A stretch of 64,000 bases of DNA from Macrolepiota albuminosa (taxonomy: Eukaryota; Basidiomycota; Agaricomycetes; Agaricales; Agaricaceae): NCBI GenBank assembly GCA_027475525.1, contig JAMWFC010000056.1:682001-746000 (forward strand). The letters are read 5' to 3'. The translations under genes and the position numbers were made by a program. Each line of letters begins with the position of its first letter. Within the stretch, counting starts at the first letter, position 1. The notes below the pieces were generated by a model, which worked only from the letters and a program-made list of their open reading frames with translations, was not told the origin of the DNA and ran no database searches. Positions 23,172 to 33,909 of this stretch are shown piece after piece.

Positions 23172-23288
23172 ACTGCGAACCGGGCCTACATGAAACACGC
23201 CGACCGGAAACGGGAAGACACCCCCGACTGGACCCCCAGGACAAAGGTATGGTTAGATCGACGACATCTCCGCACCCGCCGGCCCTCC

Positions 23289-23442
23289 CCAAAACTCGAT
23301 CACAAGCGTCTCGGCCCGTTCAAAATATTGAAGAAGGTCTCATCCCATGCCTACAAGATCGAGCTCCAAAACTCGATCACAAGCGTCTCGGCCCGTTCAA
23401 AATATTGAAGAAGGTCTCATCCCATGCCTACAAGATCGAGCT
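23289..23442. repeat. 77-bp exact tandem duplication (2 copies)
   Basis: Copies at 23289-23365 and 23366-23442, in the integrase C-terminal part of copy B, before the chromodomain. Confidence 0.97.
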
Positions 23443-23770
23443 CCCCCCAGGACTAAAGGGTCTGCACCCGGTATTCCACGTCCGCCTCCTGGAACGACAC
23501 CCCCCAGATCCTTTCCCTGAACGACGCCTCAAGCCCCCTCCCCCGGTCGAGGTCGAGGACGAGTACCACTACGAAGTTGAAGACATCCTCGACTCCCGGA
23601 ACATTCGTGGACGACCCCACTTCCTCGTACGGTGGAAGGGATACAGCCCGGAAGACGACACCTGGGAACTGCGTGGAAACCTTGAAGGCGCCCTCGACAA
23701 ACTCCGGGACTTCCAACAACGGCACTCGGAAAATGACCTTCCCGGGCACAGGACTCACAGACGGCAGTAG

Positions 23771-24042
23771 TGGGCGTAACCCCCGCCTCTGGGCTCAGTA
23801 GGGATTCAACTCCCGCATATACTTTCTGTTTTTCCTTTCTATTTCTTACTCCCTTCTAGTATTCCTTTTTTACAGTAGCGCCCCGGATTATGGGCAAAGT
23901 ACTCTTCCCAGCTACCCCGCCACTTCACTTACGCCCCTATTACTACGAGAAACCAAGTATGTACATTTTCTACAAGTACACTATTACACAGACTAGCGAA
24001 ACAAATGAACAAAGACGACAAGAAAGCACAAAATACGACACC
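23771..24042. other. Spacer between pol and the antisense gene, copy B
   Basis: AT-richer than its flanks. It matches copy A up to about 23819 and is unrelated beyond. It lies between the convergent 3' ends of pol (plus) and the antisense gene (minus) and may hold their terminators; no clear poly(A) signal was picked out. Confidence 0.55.
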
Positions 24043-25756
24043 CTAACCGGAGCCCCCCTCACTACCCCCTCCCTGCGGCCAGCCCCGGAAGCCCTCTCCT
24101 AACCCCTCTGGACCGTGATCCCGCCACACCTCCTCGGCCAACACCTCCCAAGTCGGAAGGGGTTCACCCTCATCCAACACATGCTCGAACCAGGAGCCCA
24201 GAGCGGGCACGTTCCTCCACCGGTGGGCGACCACCAGCCGTCCCAGGAGGTCGAGGCTGCGCTCCACCCCGGGGGTCGTCATCTCCACGTGCTGCCCCTC
24301 CTGCAGCACGGCAAGCGCCGTGGCCACCCCGTCCAGGAGCAGACGGTGCTCCCAGGCCCAGCCTGGAAACGTTAGCAAATGAATACGCAAGCGACAAGAA
24401 ACCTACTCAGGGATGCCATACGCGCGATCACCACGTCGCGGCGCAGGCCCTCCATCAACTCCTGTCCCGAGGGGGCCCTTTCCGGGACCCCCACTCCCTG
24501 CCCAAACCGCGCTCTCAGCGCCTCCAGCTCCGCCTCCACCTCCCCCCTAGCGACCCGGGCCTCCTCCAACTGTCGCAGCACCTCTCGACCCGCCTCCAGC
24601 TCCCCTCGCGCGACGGTTTCCTCCCCACCCTCCTCAGACTCCCCTGGGCACTCCTGAAGGGCCCTCACACCCACCCCCAGGGGCTGCCCCAATAGAGGCG
24701 AAAAAGCGGCTGGGGACAGACGCGGGGAGGAAACCGGGGAAGGGGTCCTGGAGGGCAGACGCGCCCTCTTGGAAGGCCCTGGGGAGGGACTGGGCGACGC
24801 CCGCCGCTTCTCCTTGTTCAGGTGCCCCCCCTGCCCTTGGGCGACGGACCGAGGGGCCCAGCGCGTGATCAACACCACAGGCCGGCCCCGGCCCCCCACC
24901 CGGACGACCCCCCACTGGGCACCTCCGCAGGCGCTGCAGGCCCCTCCCCCACCGGCTCCACTGCCTCCCCCGCCGGCTCCGCCACCCAATCGCGCTCCTC
25001 AACCCCCATCCTTCGGGTAATTCCCCCCAGCGGCCATCCCTGCTCCCGCGACATACAATACGCCCTCCAAAGAGCCGAAACGGAGCACCGCTCATGATTA
25101 TCGCGGCACGCCTCGCACACTGCAGTGTCACGTCGGAACAAGGGGGACAGGACCTCAAACGAGCACAGCACTGAGCGGCGTGCACAGTGGAGGCACTAGG
25201 CGCTCGGGTCAGCCTCGAAACCAGAGGTATGAAGCCACTTACCGGCCCGTTGCTGACACACCAGGCATGGGGAGGCAAGCCCCGGGGCCTCACCAGCGCC
25301 CCCTCGAAGGCCTCCTGCGTCGCGTTGGCCCACTCAACACGCTGGGCCTCCGGGACCTCGGAAATGGCCCCCACCGCCATCCTGGAGCAATGGAAACGAG
25401 GGGCGGCCAGTCTAGGACGAGGAGGGGGAGGAGAACGGGGGGGACGCACGGTCATCCGCGCAAAAGTGGGCGTGGGACGACTGACACCTGAAGGACCCCC
25501 GGGACCTGCACCAGGGACAGGCTCCGGGAGTCTGCTGGGACCCGCTTCCGGGGCCGGAATGTTGCGTTGTTCTGAAAAGGAAAGGTTAGTGGGGTAAAGG
25601 GGCGGCGCAGAAGTACTCACGTTGCTCGATGAGCGCCGCCACGCGCTCCCGGTCAAGACAAGCCCGGTAACACGCGTCCTGGGCTTCCCACGCCATGAGG
25701 GGCGCGACCTTGTTTGTTTGTGGGGGCGTTGGCGAATGTGTCGGTGTTCGCGACAT
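24043..25756 (-). CDS. Antisense, intron-containing gene inside the chromovirus; Zn2Cys6-like, coiled-coil protein
   Basis: It is on the strand opposite to gag-pol, between pol and the 3' LTR. Proposed exons: 25756-25621, 25571-25243, 25195-24407 and 24362-24043, with introns of 49, 47 and 44 bp (GTGAGT..CTAAC..CAG, GTAAGT..TAG, GTAGGT..GCTAAC..CAG). Splicing brings together C-x2-C-x6-C-x15-C-x2-C-x6-C (CLHCARRSVLC ... CEACRDNHERC), the spacing of a fungal Zn2Cys6 DNA-binding cluster. Then come a basic Ser/Pro-rich part (PSKRARLPSRTPSP), a Leu/Glu-rich coiled coil, and a conserved C-terminal block also found at 1-236. One base seems missing in exon 3 (about 24950-24990), so this copy is probably damaged. 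A gene antisense to the genomic RNA would keep its introns through retrotransposition. Function (regulator of the element or host?) is inference. Confidence 0.62.
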
Positions 25757-25833
25757 AATTGAGTTTGATGGTAAAAAATTTTTTTTCGTTACGTGGCAGG
25801 GCAGGCGCCGGTTCCCACGCTCAGGTCCGGTCT

Positions 25834-25987
25834 GAACCTCCGGCTACGCGCGCCTCGGAGGGTCTCGGCGCTGAGGGGGGGTGATGTCACGACCCCTCCC
25901 CCCCGGAACCGAACCTCCGGCTACGCGCGCCTCGGAGGGTCTCGGCGCTGAGGGGGGGTGATGTCACGACCCCTCCCCCCCGGAACC
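25834..25987. repeat. 77-bp exact tandem duplication (2 copies)
   Basis: Copies at 25834-25910 and 25911-25987. It repeats the purine tract and the first bases of the 3' LTR; the true LTR start used here is 25962. Confidence 0.97.
25949..25961 (+). promoter_or_regulatory. Polypurine tract
   Basis: TGAGGGGGGGTGA ends directly at the 3' LTR, the expected site for plus-strand priming. The same tract precedes the duplicated LTR start at 25885. Confidence 0.75.
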
Positions 25988-26751
25988 TCCCCAGGACACC
26001 CCCGGAGCCCCGCCCGGGAACCTCTTTCGCCAATCCCACAGCGCACCCCGTCCCCACAGCTGCCGACGCCGCCATCACACGCATCAATGACCGCCATCAG
26101 CCGTCAACAATCGCCATCAGCCAGCCCCCCGGGACCCCTGCATCACGGACCCCGGGATCAACCGCCATCAACGATCAGATCACGCGGCTCACACCCGACC
26201 ATCACGCATCACGCCCCACGCATCACGACTCTCTCTGCGCCAATTGATCGCGCGTCCCCACATGCGCGATCCCGGTATACAGTCCCTGGCCGCTACTCAA
26301 TGACCCCCGGAACTCATCCCAGACACCCCGGAATCCCGAGACACAATCCGTAGTACTTATAGTGTAGTTCTCCGCTGTATTCGCTAGTCTTGATATTACT
26401 TTGGTTATTGCGTGCCCTTTGCTTGACTGGTACGCCTTGATTGGTACGCTTCGACTGGCACGCCTAAGTATTCGCGTGCTCTAAGTTTTGGTACGCACTT
26501 CGCGACTCTTGATTTACTAACTTGGTCTCGTCTTAGAACCTCCGGTTCACGACTCGACCCCCTCTAACTCTCAGTTACCTCCAACCCAAAACCCCCGGAC
26601 TCTAGTCCCCTCTCCCGGGATTACCCCTGTCCTCGTCTTGAGCCCCGGAGTCCTAGCCCCGGAGTTCCAGACACCCGAGTATTCGTAGGTCAAGTCCGCA
26701 TTGTAAGGGCGTTGCTTTCCCGGAAAGCCCCCGACTCAGCGGAACTTGACA
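25962..26751 (+). repeat. 3' LTR of chromovirus copy B
   Basis: 790 bp, TGTCACGACC...ACTTGACA, the same length as the 5' LTR with no indels. It keeps most CpG sites that have become TpG or CpA in the 5' LTR. Confidence 0.95.
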
Positions 26752-26756
26752 TATAA
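26752..26756. repeat. Target site duplication TATAA, right
   Basis: Matches 16979-16983; it marks the right end of the copy B insertion. Confidence 0.93.
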
Positions 26757-28734
26757 GAGTATAAGATAGTGACAGGGCAGATATTTGTGCCCATTTCCAG
26801 TCAAGACTCAGACTTTGAGTCTTAACCTGTTAACATTTCAGATAAGACTTCCTCTATCTTCACCACTTTGGATGTGTTACACATCCTCATTTACAATCAA
26901 ATTCCAATTAGCTGGGCTGATTATGCATATATCTTTGGAGTCATCTATCTGATCTCTATTTTTTTTCCAACTACCAGCTGCAGCAGAAGGCAGCTGTGAT
27001 TAACAATAAGAGGCTACAATGCCTCAACCATTATAGAGATGTCTATGTCCATTGTAGAGTGGGATGGATAGCATGAGGCCATGCTTGATGATTAGCGGCA
27101 AGACAACTGGCACATTTTCTATGAGTATTCCACAACAGAACATACTTGTTGATTAGGCAAAATTCCAATGTCCATGATCTTTAGATATGCAAATATGTGT
27201 TTAATAAACAGACTCAGCTCAATGCTAATGAGCCAATGACATGTCAATCTTATAACTCTATTCTCACACTGTTCTTCTTATAGAACTATCCTGATTTCCT
27301 GTCTCAAGTGGTGATATGATGCTGTACCAGCAGTCAAAGACATACCATGCATCAGAAGTCAAAATAAACATTTAATAATGGGCTGAAACTGTAAGTCTAC
27401 TGGTAGCAGTCTCACAAAAATATATCTCCAAAACATCTCAATAAATACACAGAAACGTACAGAACAATGAACAGAGATCAGCTCAAACTATTAACTCAAC
27501 AACAGTCTAGCCACTGTAATGGAAAAAGAAAGCATGGGAGCTAGCAGAAGTGACAAAATGGGATCAATTTGTGATGATCTAGATCAAAATCAGATCTGAC
27601 AATGTCCAATTTGCCATGACTAAAAGGAGAAAGAAAAAAGAAGCATAGAATGCAGGAAAGCACTAAAAGAGGAAAGAAGGATCTATGAATGAGATTGTGC
27701 TAAATAGAGCTGAAGCAAATGGGGAAGTAGCAATCAGAAACATTCAGAGAAATAGTGGAATAAGAAGCTGAATAGTAGAACTGATGGCATCAAAACAGGC
27801 CTCCCAAAAGGGAAATTGGACTATTAAATATATTATTGAGGCTGGAGAAGTTACAATAAAGAGTCATGTATAAATAGTGGTCTGTGCATTAGAAAAACAA
27901 TATAAATAGTCCAAGTTTAATAGAAAATAGACAGGCAATTAATAGGCAAAGGCTCAGTGATTCCTAGGAAGTGAATTGCTTAGGCTGGAATTTATTGAGA
28001 ATCCTCTGCTTTTCAGAATATTATTGAAAGCATTCAACATAATAATATCTTAAAATTTCTGCTTTCTGCAAAATTATTAAAAGCATTTAAAACAATAATA
28101 GTTTATTTTGTAAAGTCAGTGTGAATTGGAAGTGACTTTCTACACTAGTAAGCCCCAGAACTATCAGTACTACTTGCAACCAAATACTACAGTGGGGCCT
28201 TTAAGCACCATTTATGAGCCTGCCTTTGAAGAGGAACTTCTTGATGATGATATAAATAACACTATAACCAATTTATTTTATGTATCCAGAAACTTGCCTA
28301 TTGCCCTGTTTCTAATCTGCCAACAGCCTAACTATTGTGATATGTAGACCATAGTAGGGTGTCACCACAACAAAGTGACAAAATTTTTGAAGGTTGCAAA
28401 AGTCACTTGAATCAAAATTTCTCTTAATAAAACACTCTTTTCTACTACTATACAAAACAATTGTCTAGACTAATTTTTAATAGCTTCAAAACTGACAGAG
28501 TTCAGATTTTTTTTTGAGGGTTGATTTGGCTACATATCATATATGATAATTAAATAAGCATCAAAAAAATACTAATATCCCAAAAAGGAATACTCTTTAC
28601 ATCTACTTATCTATAACCATTGCAACAGTCTCAGGAATATAACAGTGAGATCTATACTTTGCAAAACTAAAGAATTTGGCTTTTGGTTGAGCTCCTAGGT
28701 GCCTAGTCCCTCTCTATAAGCCTTTATCTAATTA
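26757..28734. other. AT-rich, CpG-poor decayed sequence
   Basis: No gene recognised. CpG is almost absent while TG and CA are common, as expected from long-term cytosine deamination of old transposons. A 73-residue frame at 28126-28347 has no recognisable motif and is probably chance. Confidence 0.6.
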
Positions 28735-29215
28735 ATGATGTGCTACTAACAAAAAGTAAGTATTTATATGTAAGTAAATGCCATGAATTAAATGTCAAAA
28801 GGTCCACAATCATGCTGTCAGTCTGAGTTAGCAAGGTGCTAAGCGATGTCAGATGCTAAGATGAAACTCCCAGCTGTCTGTCATAAAAATACTTCATTAT
28901 TCTGTTCTGTAAGCACTGCCACCAGCTAAGAGCATCATTTCAAATTGACTGATGCCAAGTGTCCATGTCCATGTATAGCCCTGAAGTGTGAGTGGCAAGA
29001 TGTGGCAAGATGTCAAAAGTGGTGCTAAGAGCAAGTAATGCCATAGAAAGTGGTTCTGAAGTAATTAGAGGCTCCAGCTATGAATTATTAGCATAAAAAT
29101 ATGCAAAAATTAGCTTCTGAAGTGCTAGTGTGTGCTGCTCCTGGTGGTATCAATGTGCTAACATGAGGTGCCTGTGTTGGTGCTATCTGTAGACATTCAT
29201 AATGGGAGCTCATTA
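28735..29215 (-). repeat. LTR fragment G (subfamily of LTR C)
   Basis: It shares long blocks with 16481-16896 in the same direction (CATAAAAATACTTCAT, TGCTGCTCCTGGTGGTATCA) and extends further left. Truncated, with no flanking duplication found. Confidence 0.65.
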
Positions 29216-29469
29216 CTGCATTTTAAAAAAACTCAATAAAATTGAGTTCACAGTAGAAGAAAAATGCAGAAATAACTGTAGTTGGCTCAAAAGTTTTCTT
29301 CGTTTTCTTATAAATTAATAGACCAACATGTTAAGTTACTAAAAAACATGATAGTATACTATTCAGATCTAAAAACATAGAAAATTCTACAAAAATCCAT
29401 GAAAATTCCTGATATTTTTCTGGCCTCTAGCAGATTTGGCCACTGTCACTTCATTGTGGTGACTAGATG

Positions 29470-30240
29470 ATTGGCACCATAGTATTGAGCTAACTATTAA
29501 TATATTTTTTAATATTAATATTTATTATATTTTCAACTATACAAGTAGACAACTGCTGCTTAGTTAAGCAGCTTATTTTCTGTTTAGAACTACATTATTA
29601 ATAAACTTAGTCTGGTCTGATTCAGTGAAGTCTGAACTGTAAGCTCTATAAAACTATTGATAGGCTTCTACTCAGGCTAAGCATATCAAAAGACACTATA
29701 GGCCTACCAACACTTGTTAGTCTGAAGACTCAAGTGACCTTCTTGAACACAAGACACCTCTGGCTTTGGCGCTCCCAATACAGGCTTCAATTACTAGTCC
29801 CAACCACCATTTATTAAACATTCAGCACACACTATCTATTAACTTCAAGGACTTAGCAGACTCAGAACTCATAACACTAGCACAATGGTGAAGAGGTGAC
29901 TCTGACTAAACTTCAATCAAATCCAAAAGGGGTTAGCATTAGATGCTGCCATTTGTTGATGCATCTCAATCAGAAGTATAAAGAATTAATGACAACAAGA
30001 CAGGATATACTCAAGCCTGACATTTCAACCTATCAGAAAATGATACAATGTTTAGCACTGGCATTAGTACTCACAGCGTTTGTCAAGAATTTTCCAACCA
30101 TACTTTGGAGTGGCCTGGCCTGGCCAATCAGAATTACATTAAAAAGTGAGCAGACATGTACAATTCTAAGTAGTTTTAGAGTCACCATGGCCAATAGGCT
30201 GTAATGCCATTTGTTGCTGTCATTCATGTGCTACCAGTCA
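29470..30240 (+). repeat. Inverted copy of the 9-10 kb repeat (E repeat plus internal part)
   Basis: 29470-29650 resembles 16255-16450 inverted. 29655-29890 is an E repeat (TGATAGGCTTCTACTCAGGC). 29890-30240 matches 9560-9210 inverted, including an open frame sharing YQKMIQCLAL. Together they are dispersed remains of one old element family on both sides of copy B. Confidence 0.6.
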
Positions 30241-31041
30241 CTGTTGACAGATCACCATTAGCTATAACCATGAAAAGAGGTGCTAAGAGATAGCATCACA
30301 GATGGACTCATTTTTAAAATACAATAGTGCATAGTATAAAAGATAGCTACTTCACATGTAAATAGTAACAAATTGTAACACATTGAGCACTCAGTCTCAG
30401 CATTCCAATTGTGCTAGCTTGCTTGACCTGACTCTGTCACTAAGTTGGGCACTAGCATTGTCTATATTGTCTTTGTTATTTGCAGTGTCATCTACAGGCA
30501 CATTTCATTGCACTATTCTTTCTCTTTACAATATCTTTGCATAAGCTACAGCACTTACAGTTTGCTAGATAGCATCTGAGGTGCCATTATCTAGTGCATT
30601 GCCTTATCATATTTGCTCAAGCACACTGGGACTCTGTCAGAACTCCTCACACACTATGCATGCCAGGCACTGAAGACAGTGTTGTACTGTATATCATTCA
30701 GTACACCCAACCACAGTTGGCATCATTGCTATAACTTCTATTACAAAATTATCAAAACAATAAATTAATTACATTTGCTATTCCATTAGTGCACCATGTA
30801 TAATAAGCCTCACAAACTTGTGAATACATAGTTTAATGAATTAGAATAATAACATGAGACAAACTCATAATGAAATTATCTATTTTTTTGTGATTATCAC
30901 ATCAGAAGTGTAGACAGTCCACAAAGTCAACTTACACATCCTAGGATAGTTCAAGTAGTACAGTGTGCCTGTTTATATAGCCAATCAATAATGGAGCCAC
31001 CCTGCAGAAAATGCCTTTATGCACATAGTGTGAGACTCAGC
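30241..31041. other. AT-rich decayed sequence
   Basis: Nothing gene-like was seen. Low CpG, several short repeated words, no LTR ends recognised. Confidence 0.5.
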
Positions 31042-32530
31042 TCATCCAATACCCATTAAAACCTCAGTTGCTGTTCTCCAAGCCTTGAAGGGGTCTATGT
31101 CACCTGGTAAGAATTCTTTCCATGTATCTTGAACTATTTTAGTCTTCTTTACTTTCTTACCAAAGTAGGATCTATCAGTAGCTAGGCAGTCTAGCTTTAA
31201 TCTCTGTGTTAGAGCATGCTTAAGTTTATTCATGACTTCAGTGTCACTTGGTATTCTCTCAGGATCTGCCTTCCATGAGATCTTCTATTTGCATCTATTC
31301 TTTCATATTGTCCTTGATGCCTTGGATACCACTATTTCGAAAAACTTAGCTGCTCCTGTTTTAAACTTCCTAGACTTTCTCTTTATTAGCATGCATCCCA
31401 GCTGGGCTCTTAGAGACAGTTTTGGGAGGTCTATTCCCCTCCTTTCATGCAATTTTTGAACTAAGTCCCAAACTACCTTCTGCCCTGACACTGCACATTC
31501 CATCAGAACATGTTCCATTGTTTCAGTTTACTGCACTCTTTGCACAGTCCTCTTCTTTCATAGTTGGGTATATTTTCCCAGTAGGTTCCTACTTTATATC
31601 TATTATGCATCACCCTCTATAGAAAAGCTCACATCTCTCATGTCAGGTCTTTATCACTTACTGAGTACCATATTCTTTCATTACTTGGGAGCTCATAGTT
31701 CACATTGTTTACAGCCTACCTTATCATATCAAGGTGGACTATTGTGCCCCACCTATTTGGGGTCAGCTTTTTTTCCACTATACTTTTGTAGAGTTGGGCT
31801 TGGGTGATGGTGGCTAGCTTTGCACCTGGCAGGGTGTAGCCATCTGGGATTCAGAGGTCCAGCTGGTCTGGGGCAGGCTTTCTGGTTCTCTCATCAGCCA
31901 ATCTATCAGTGCCTTTGTTTCCTTCAATTTCTGCATGCCTCTTCACTTTTTCCAAAAGGGTGAGTCCTGTCCTATTCTTCAGCTTTGCTACTAGGGCTTT
32001 CATGATGGTAGGATTTGCCATGCCAATCCATCCATCATCCTCATTTTTCATTAGGTTGCATGTCAGGCTGTCAAGGACCAATTTCAAGTTGCTTTTTATT
32101 AAGAGAGGTTTGTCTGCTGGGGCAATCTCTACTGCCCTCATTACCACTATTGCTTCCCCCATGTTGTTGGATTGTATCAGTGATTCCAGCAATCACAGGG
32201 CTTCATTTCTTATGTCTTGCTGCTCAAACCATATACCTGCTCCTGCCACAGCATTGGTGGATCCATTTTTCCTGCATGAGCCATCTGTATAAGCTATTGT
32301 TAGGGTGAGGGGGGGTCAACTAGCCCTTGAGTAGCTTTTGTTGTGCAGTAGTTCTGCTTCCAGGTCTTCTGAGAAGACTCTGAATCCATTTTCAGGGATG
32401 ACTTTATGATGACTTCCAGGTTGAACATTATTTCTCCGGATTGTTCATGCAGTATGATCTCATCCAGGGTGGGGGTTCTAACGTCCTCCCACATTTCTGG
32501 CATAATAAAATTATCTAAATGCATATTATC
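31042..32530 (-). pseudogene. LINE-like retrotransposon 3' part: RNase H and zinc-knuckle remnant
   Basis: The minus-strand frame 32192-31851 has RNase H features found in basidiomycete non-LTR elements (NNMGEAIVVMRAVEIAP, then KSNLKLVLDSLT, and GTDRLADERTRKPAPD near the end). Upstream, around 32290-32240, is a YTDGSC-like RNase H start. Downstream, about 31640-31300, a Cys-rich segment (RGLCKECS, then MEHVLMECAV) resembles the zf-RVT knuckle that follows RNase H in such elements. Stops and frame shifts run throughout. The reverse transcriptase itself was not found. Old, CpG-poor and non-functional. Confidence 0.65.
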
Positions 32531-33909
32531 TGGAGAGCTTATTTATACAAACAACTGCTTTTAGAATCATGTTGTGGAGTCCATCCAAAAAGAAACATTA
32601 GTTTTGCACCTCCTGAGTCTTGGCTTAGGATATCTAAAGTTTCCACACCAAAGGCAAAACTTGTCATTCAATCATGCAAAAGAGACACTTGTGTTGCTGG
32701 TAAGGCAACAGAGTCTTTTTTGCCAATCCAGATGTGTACTTACAAGTTCACAACCATTGTTCTTTGATAGTAAGTCAATCACATTGACTAATAACATGGA
32801 GCAACCCATTAAATACAAAATGCCTCTGTCTGACAGCAGAGAGACACACCAAAGTTTAGATACAGTGAACTTTTTGAAGTACATTAATCTCTATGATGGA
32901 ATCTCTATTTGAGCCATGTGGGTGTTGCCAAAGGATAGAGAGAAAACGAAGGGGATCTTAGAGTATGTGGATGCAGCAAGAGTGGCTGGGTTTTGACTAT
33001 ATAGAAATGCTAGTACTCTTGGAGAAACTTGATAAAGAAAATCCAAGAGTGTTACCCAGAGGCAATGGATAATATAAGGAGCATGGCAAACTTGGATTGC
33101 ATCTGCAGAGAGCATGCTCATCTAAGTACAAGTGATGCAAAGAAATTCATTTGATCATTAGAAAATTTAGAGCAAAAGCTGAGAAATTGAAAAAAAGCAC
33201 TCCATGAATTTGTTTATCAGAGACCCTGTGACAATTGGATACTCTAGAGCAAAAGCTGAGAAATTGAAAAAAAGCACTCCATGAATTTGTTTATCAGAGA
33301 CCCTGTGACAATTGGATACTCTGTTGATCCAGCTATATTTGTTGCTGTTTTCCGCCTAGGAAAAGTTCAAAGGTGGCTGATTCATCAACTCTTCAGAAAG
33401 TTCAGGGCACTTTGTTCTCACTTCATACGGATCCACATGTCACTGTGGTGAACAAGTTTGAATTTCAGTCTGTAAATCAGGATGAAAAAAGATGGATTTG
33501 TTATTTTTGGAAGGACAGTATGGCTTAGAAATGCAAGTTTGGGCTTTTCAACAATTTTTATGCAAGGAGGTCTTGAATAGGTTGAATCATTTGAATCACA
33601 CTCAGACTTTGGTCGCTGAGATCTAGATTGATTTCGAATATTTTAGGGGAAGTTTCTTTATGGCCAGATCTAATGTTTTATGATTGAGTTTCATGGCCAA
33701 CCTCTTTGCAGATCAGCCACAACTAAATGTATGGATAAAACCTCACGATGATCTAGATTTTTTGGTGCCTCGTGTAGTGGGATCGCACCGCCGGACCTAA
33801 TAGCTGTGTTTACCTGGGGATCTCATTGTAGATCCCTCGGTATCATTCTCAAGAATATGAAAGATATCAAATAATTATTATTTGACGTCCCCCACCGCAG
33901 ACATGAGCA
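32531..33909. other. Decayed sequence between transposons and the first gene
   Basis: It contains short broken frames on both strands without recognised motifs (minus 33121-32672 the longest pair) and the 77-bp duplication at 33168. Base composition changes toward gene-like near 33750, which marks the edge of the repeat block. Confidence 0.5.
33168..33321. repeat. 77-bp exact tandem duplication (2 copies)
   Basis: Copies at 33168-33244 and 33245-33321, in non-coding AT-rich DNA. Confidence 0.97.

Larger units (their letters stand above)
19136..23770 (+). pseudogene. pol: pro-pol polyprotein, copy B (broken)
   Basis: Domains in order: first retropepsin-like motif DSGAT at 19412-19426; second DSGAT at 19877-19891; reverse transcriptase (about 20760-21400) with YLDD at 21232-21243; RNase H (about 21640-21930); integrase HHCC finger (about 22330-22465) and DDE core (D near 22550, SDRGP near 22725, E in the PETDGQTERVNQSLEQY region near 22850); chromodomain (about 23555-23720, with HFLVRWKGY). 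Stops: TGA at 20309, 21934 and 22477, each a CGA in copy A or by codon context. Frame shifts come from the 77-bp duplications at 20519, 23018 and 23289. Apart from these it is a standard chromovirus pol, with the doubled protease as the odd part. Confidence 0.94.
16984..26751 (+). mobile_element. Ty3/gypsy chromovirus, copy B (complete, defective)
   Basis: A complete insertion with two 790-bp LTRs, TATAA target duplications, a self-priming site, gag, pro-pol with chromodomain, an antisense intron-containing gene and a purine tract before the 3' LTR. It is defective: about 1.4 kb of gag (capsid) is deleted at about 18900, and stops are present at 19041, 19047, 20309, 21934 and 22477, all explained by C-to-T or G-to-A changes relative to copy A. 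Five 77-bp duplications lie inside it. The element is GC-rich and CpG-rich while its surroundings are AT-rich and CpG-poor, so it is a fairly recent arrival. The LTRs differ at 20 of 790 sites. Confidence 0.96.

Noticed and set aside
28126..28347. 73-residue open frame in AT-rich DNA
   Set aside because: No motif, no good start context and surrounded by decayed repeats; treated as chance.
33770..33850. tRNA-like stretch (GTGTAGTGGGATCGCACC and a GGGATCT/AGATCCC hairpin)
   Set aside because: The first part resembles an A box, but there is no B box (GGTTCGA-like) or acceptor pairing; not enough for a tRNA or SINE call.
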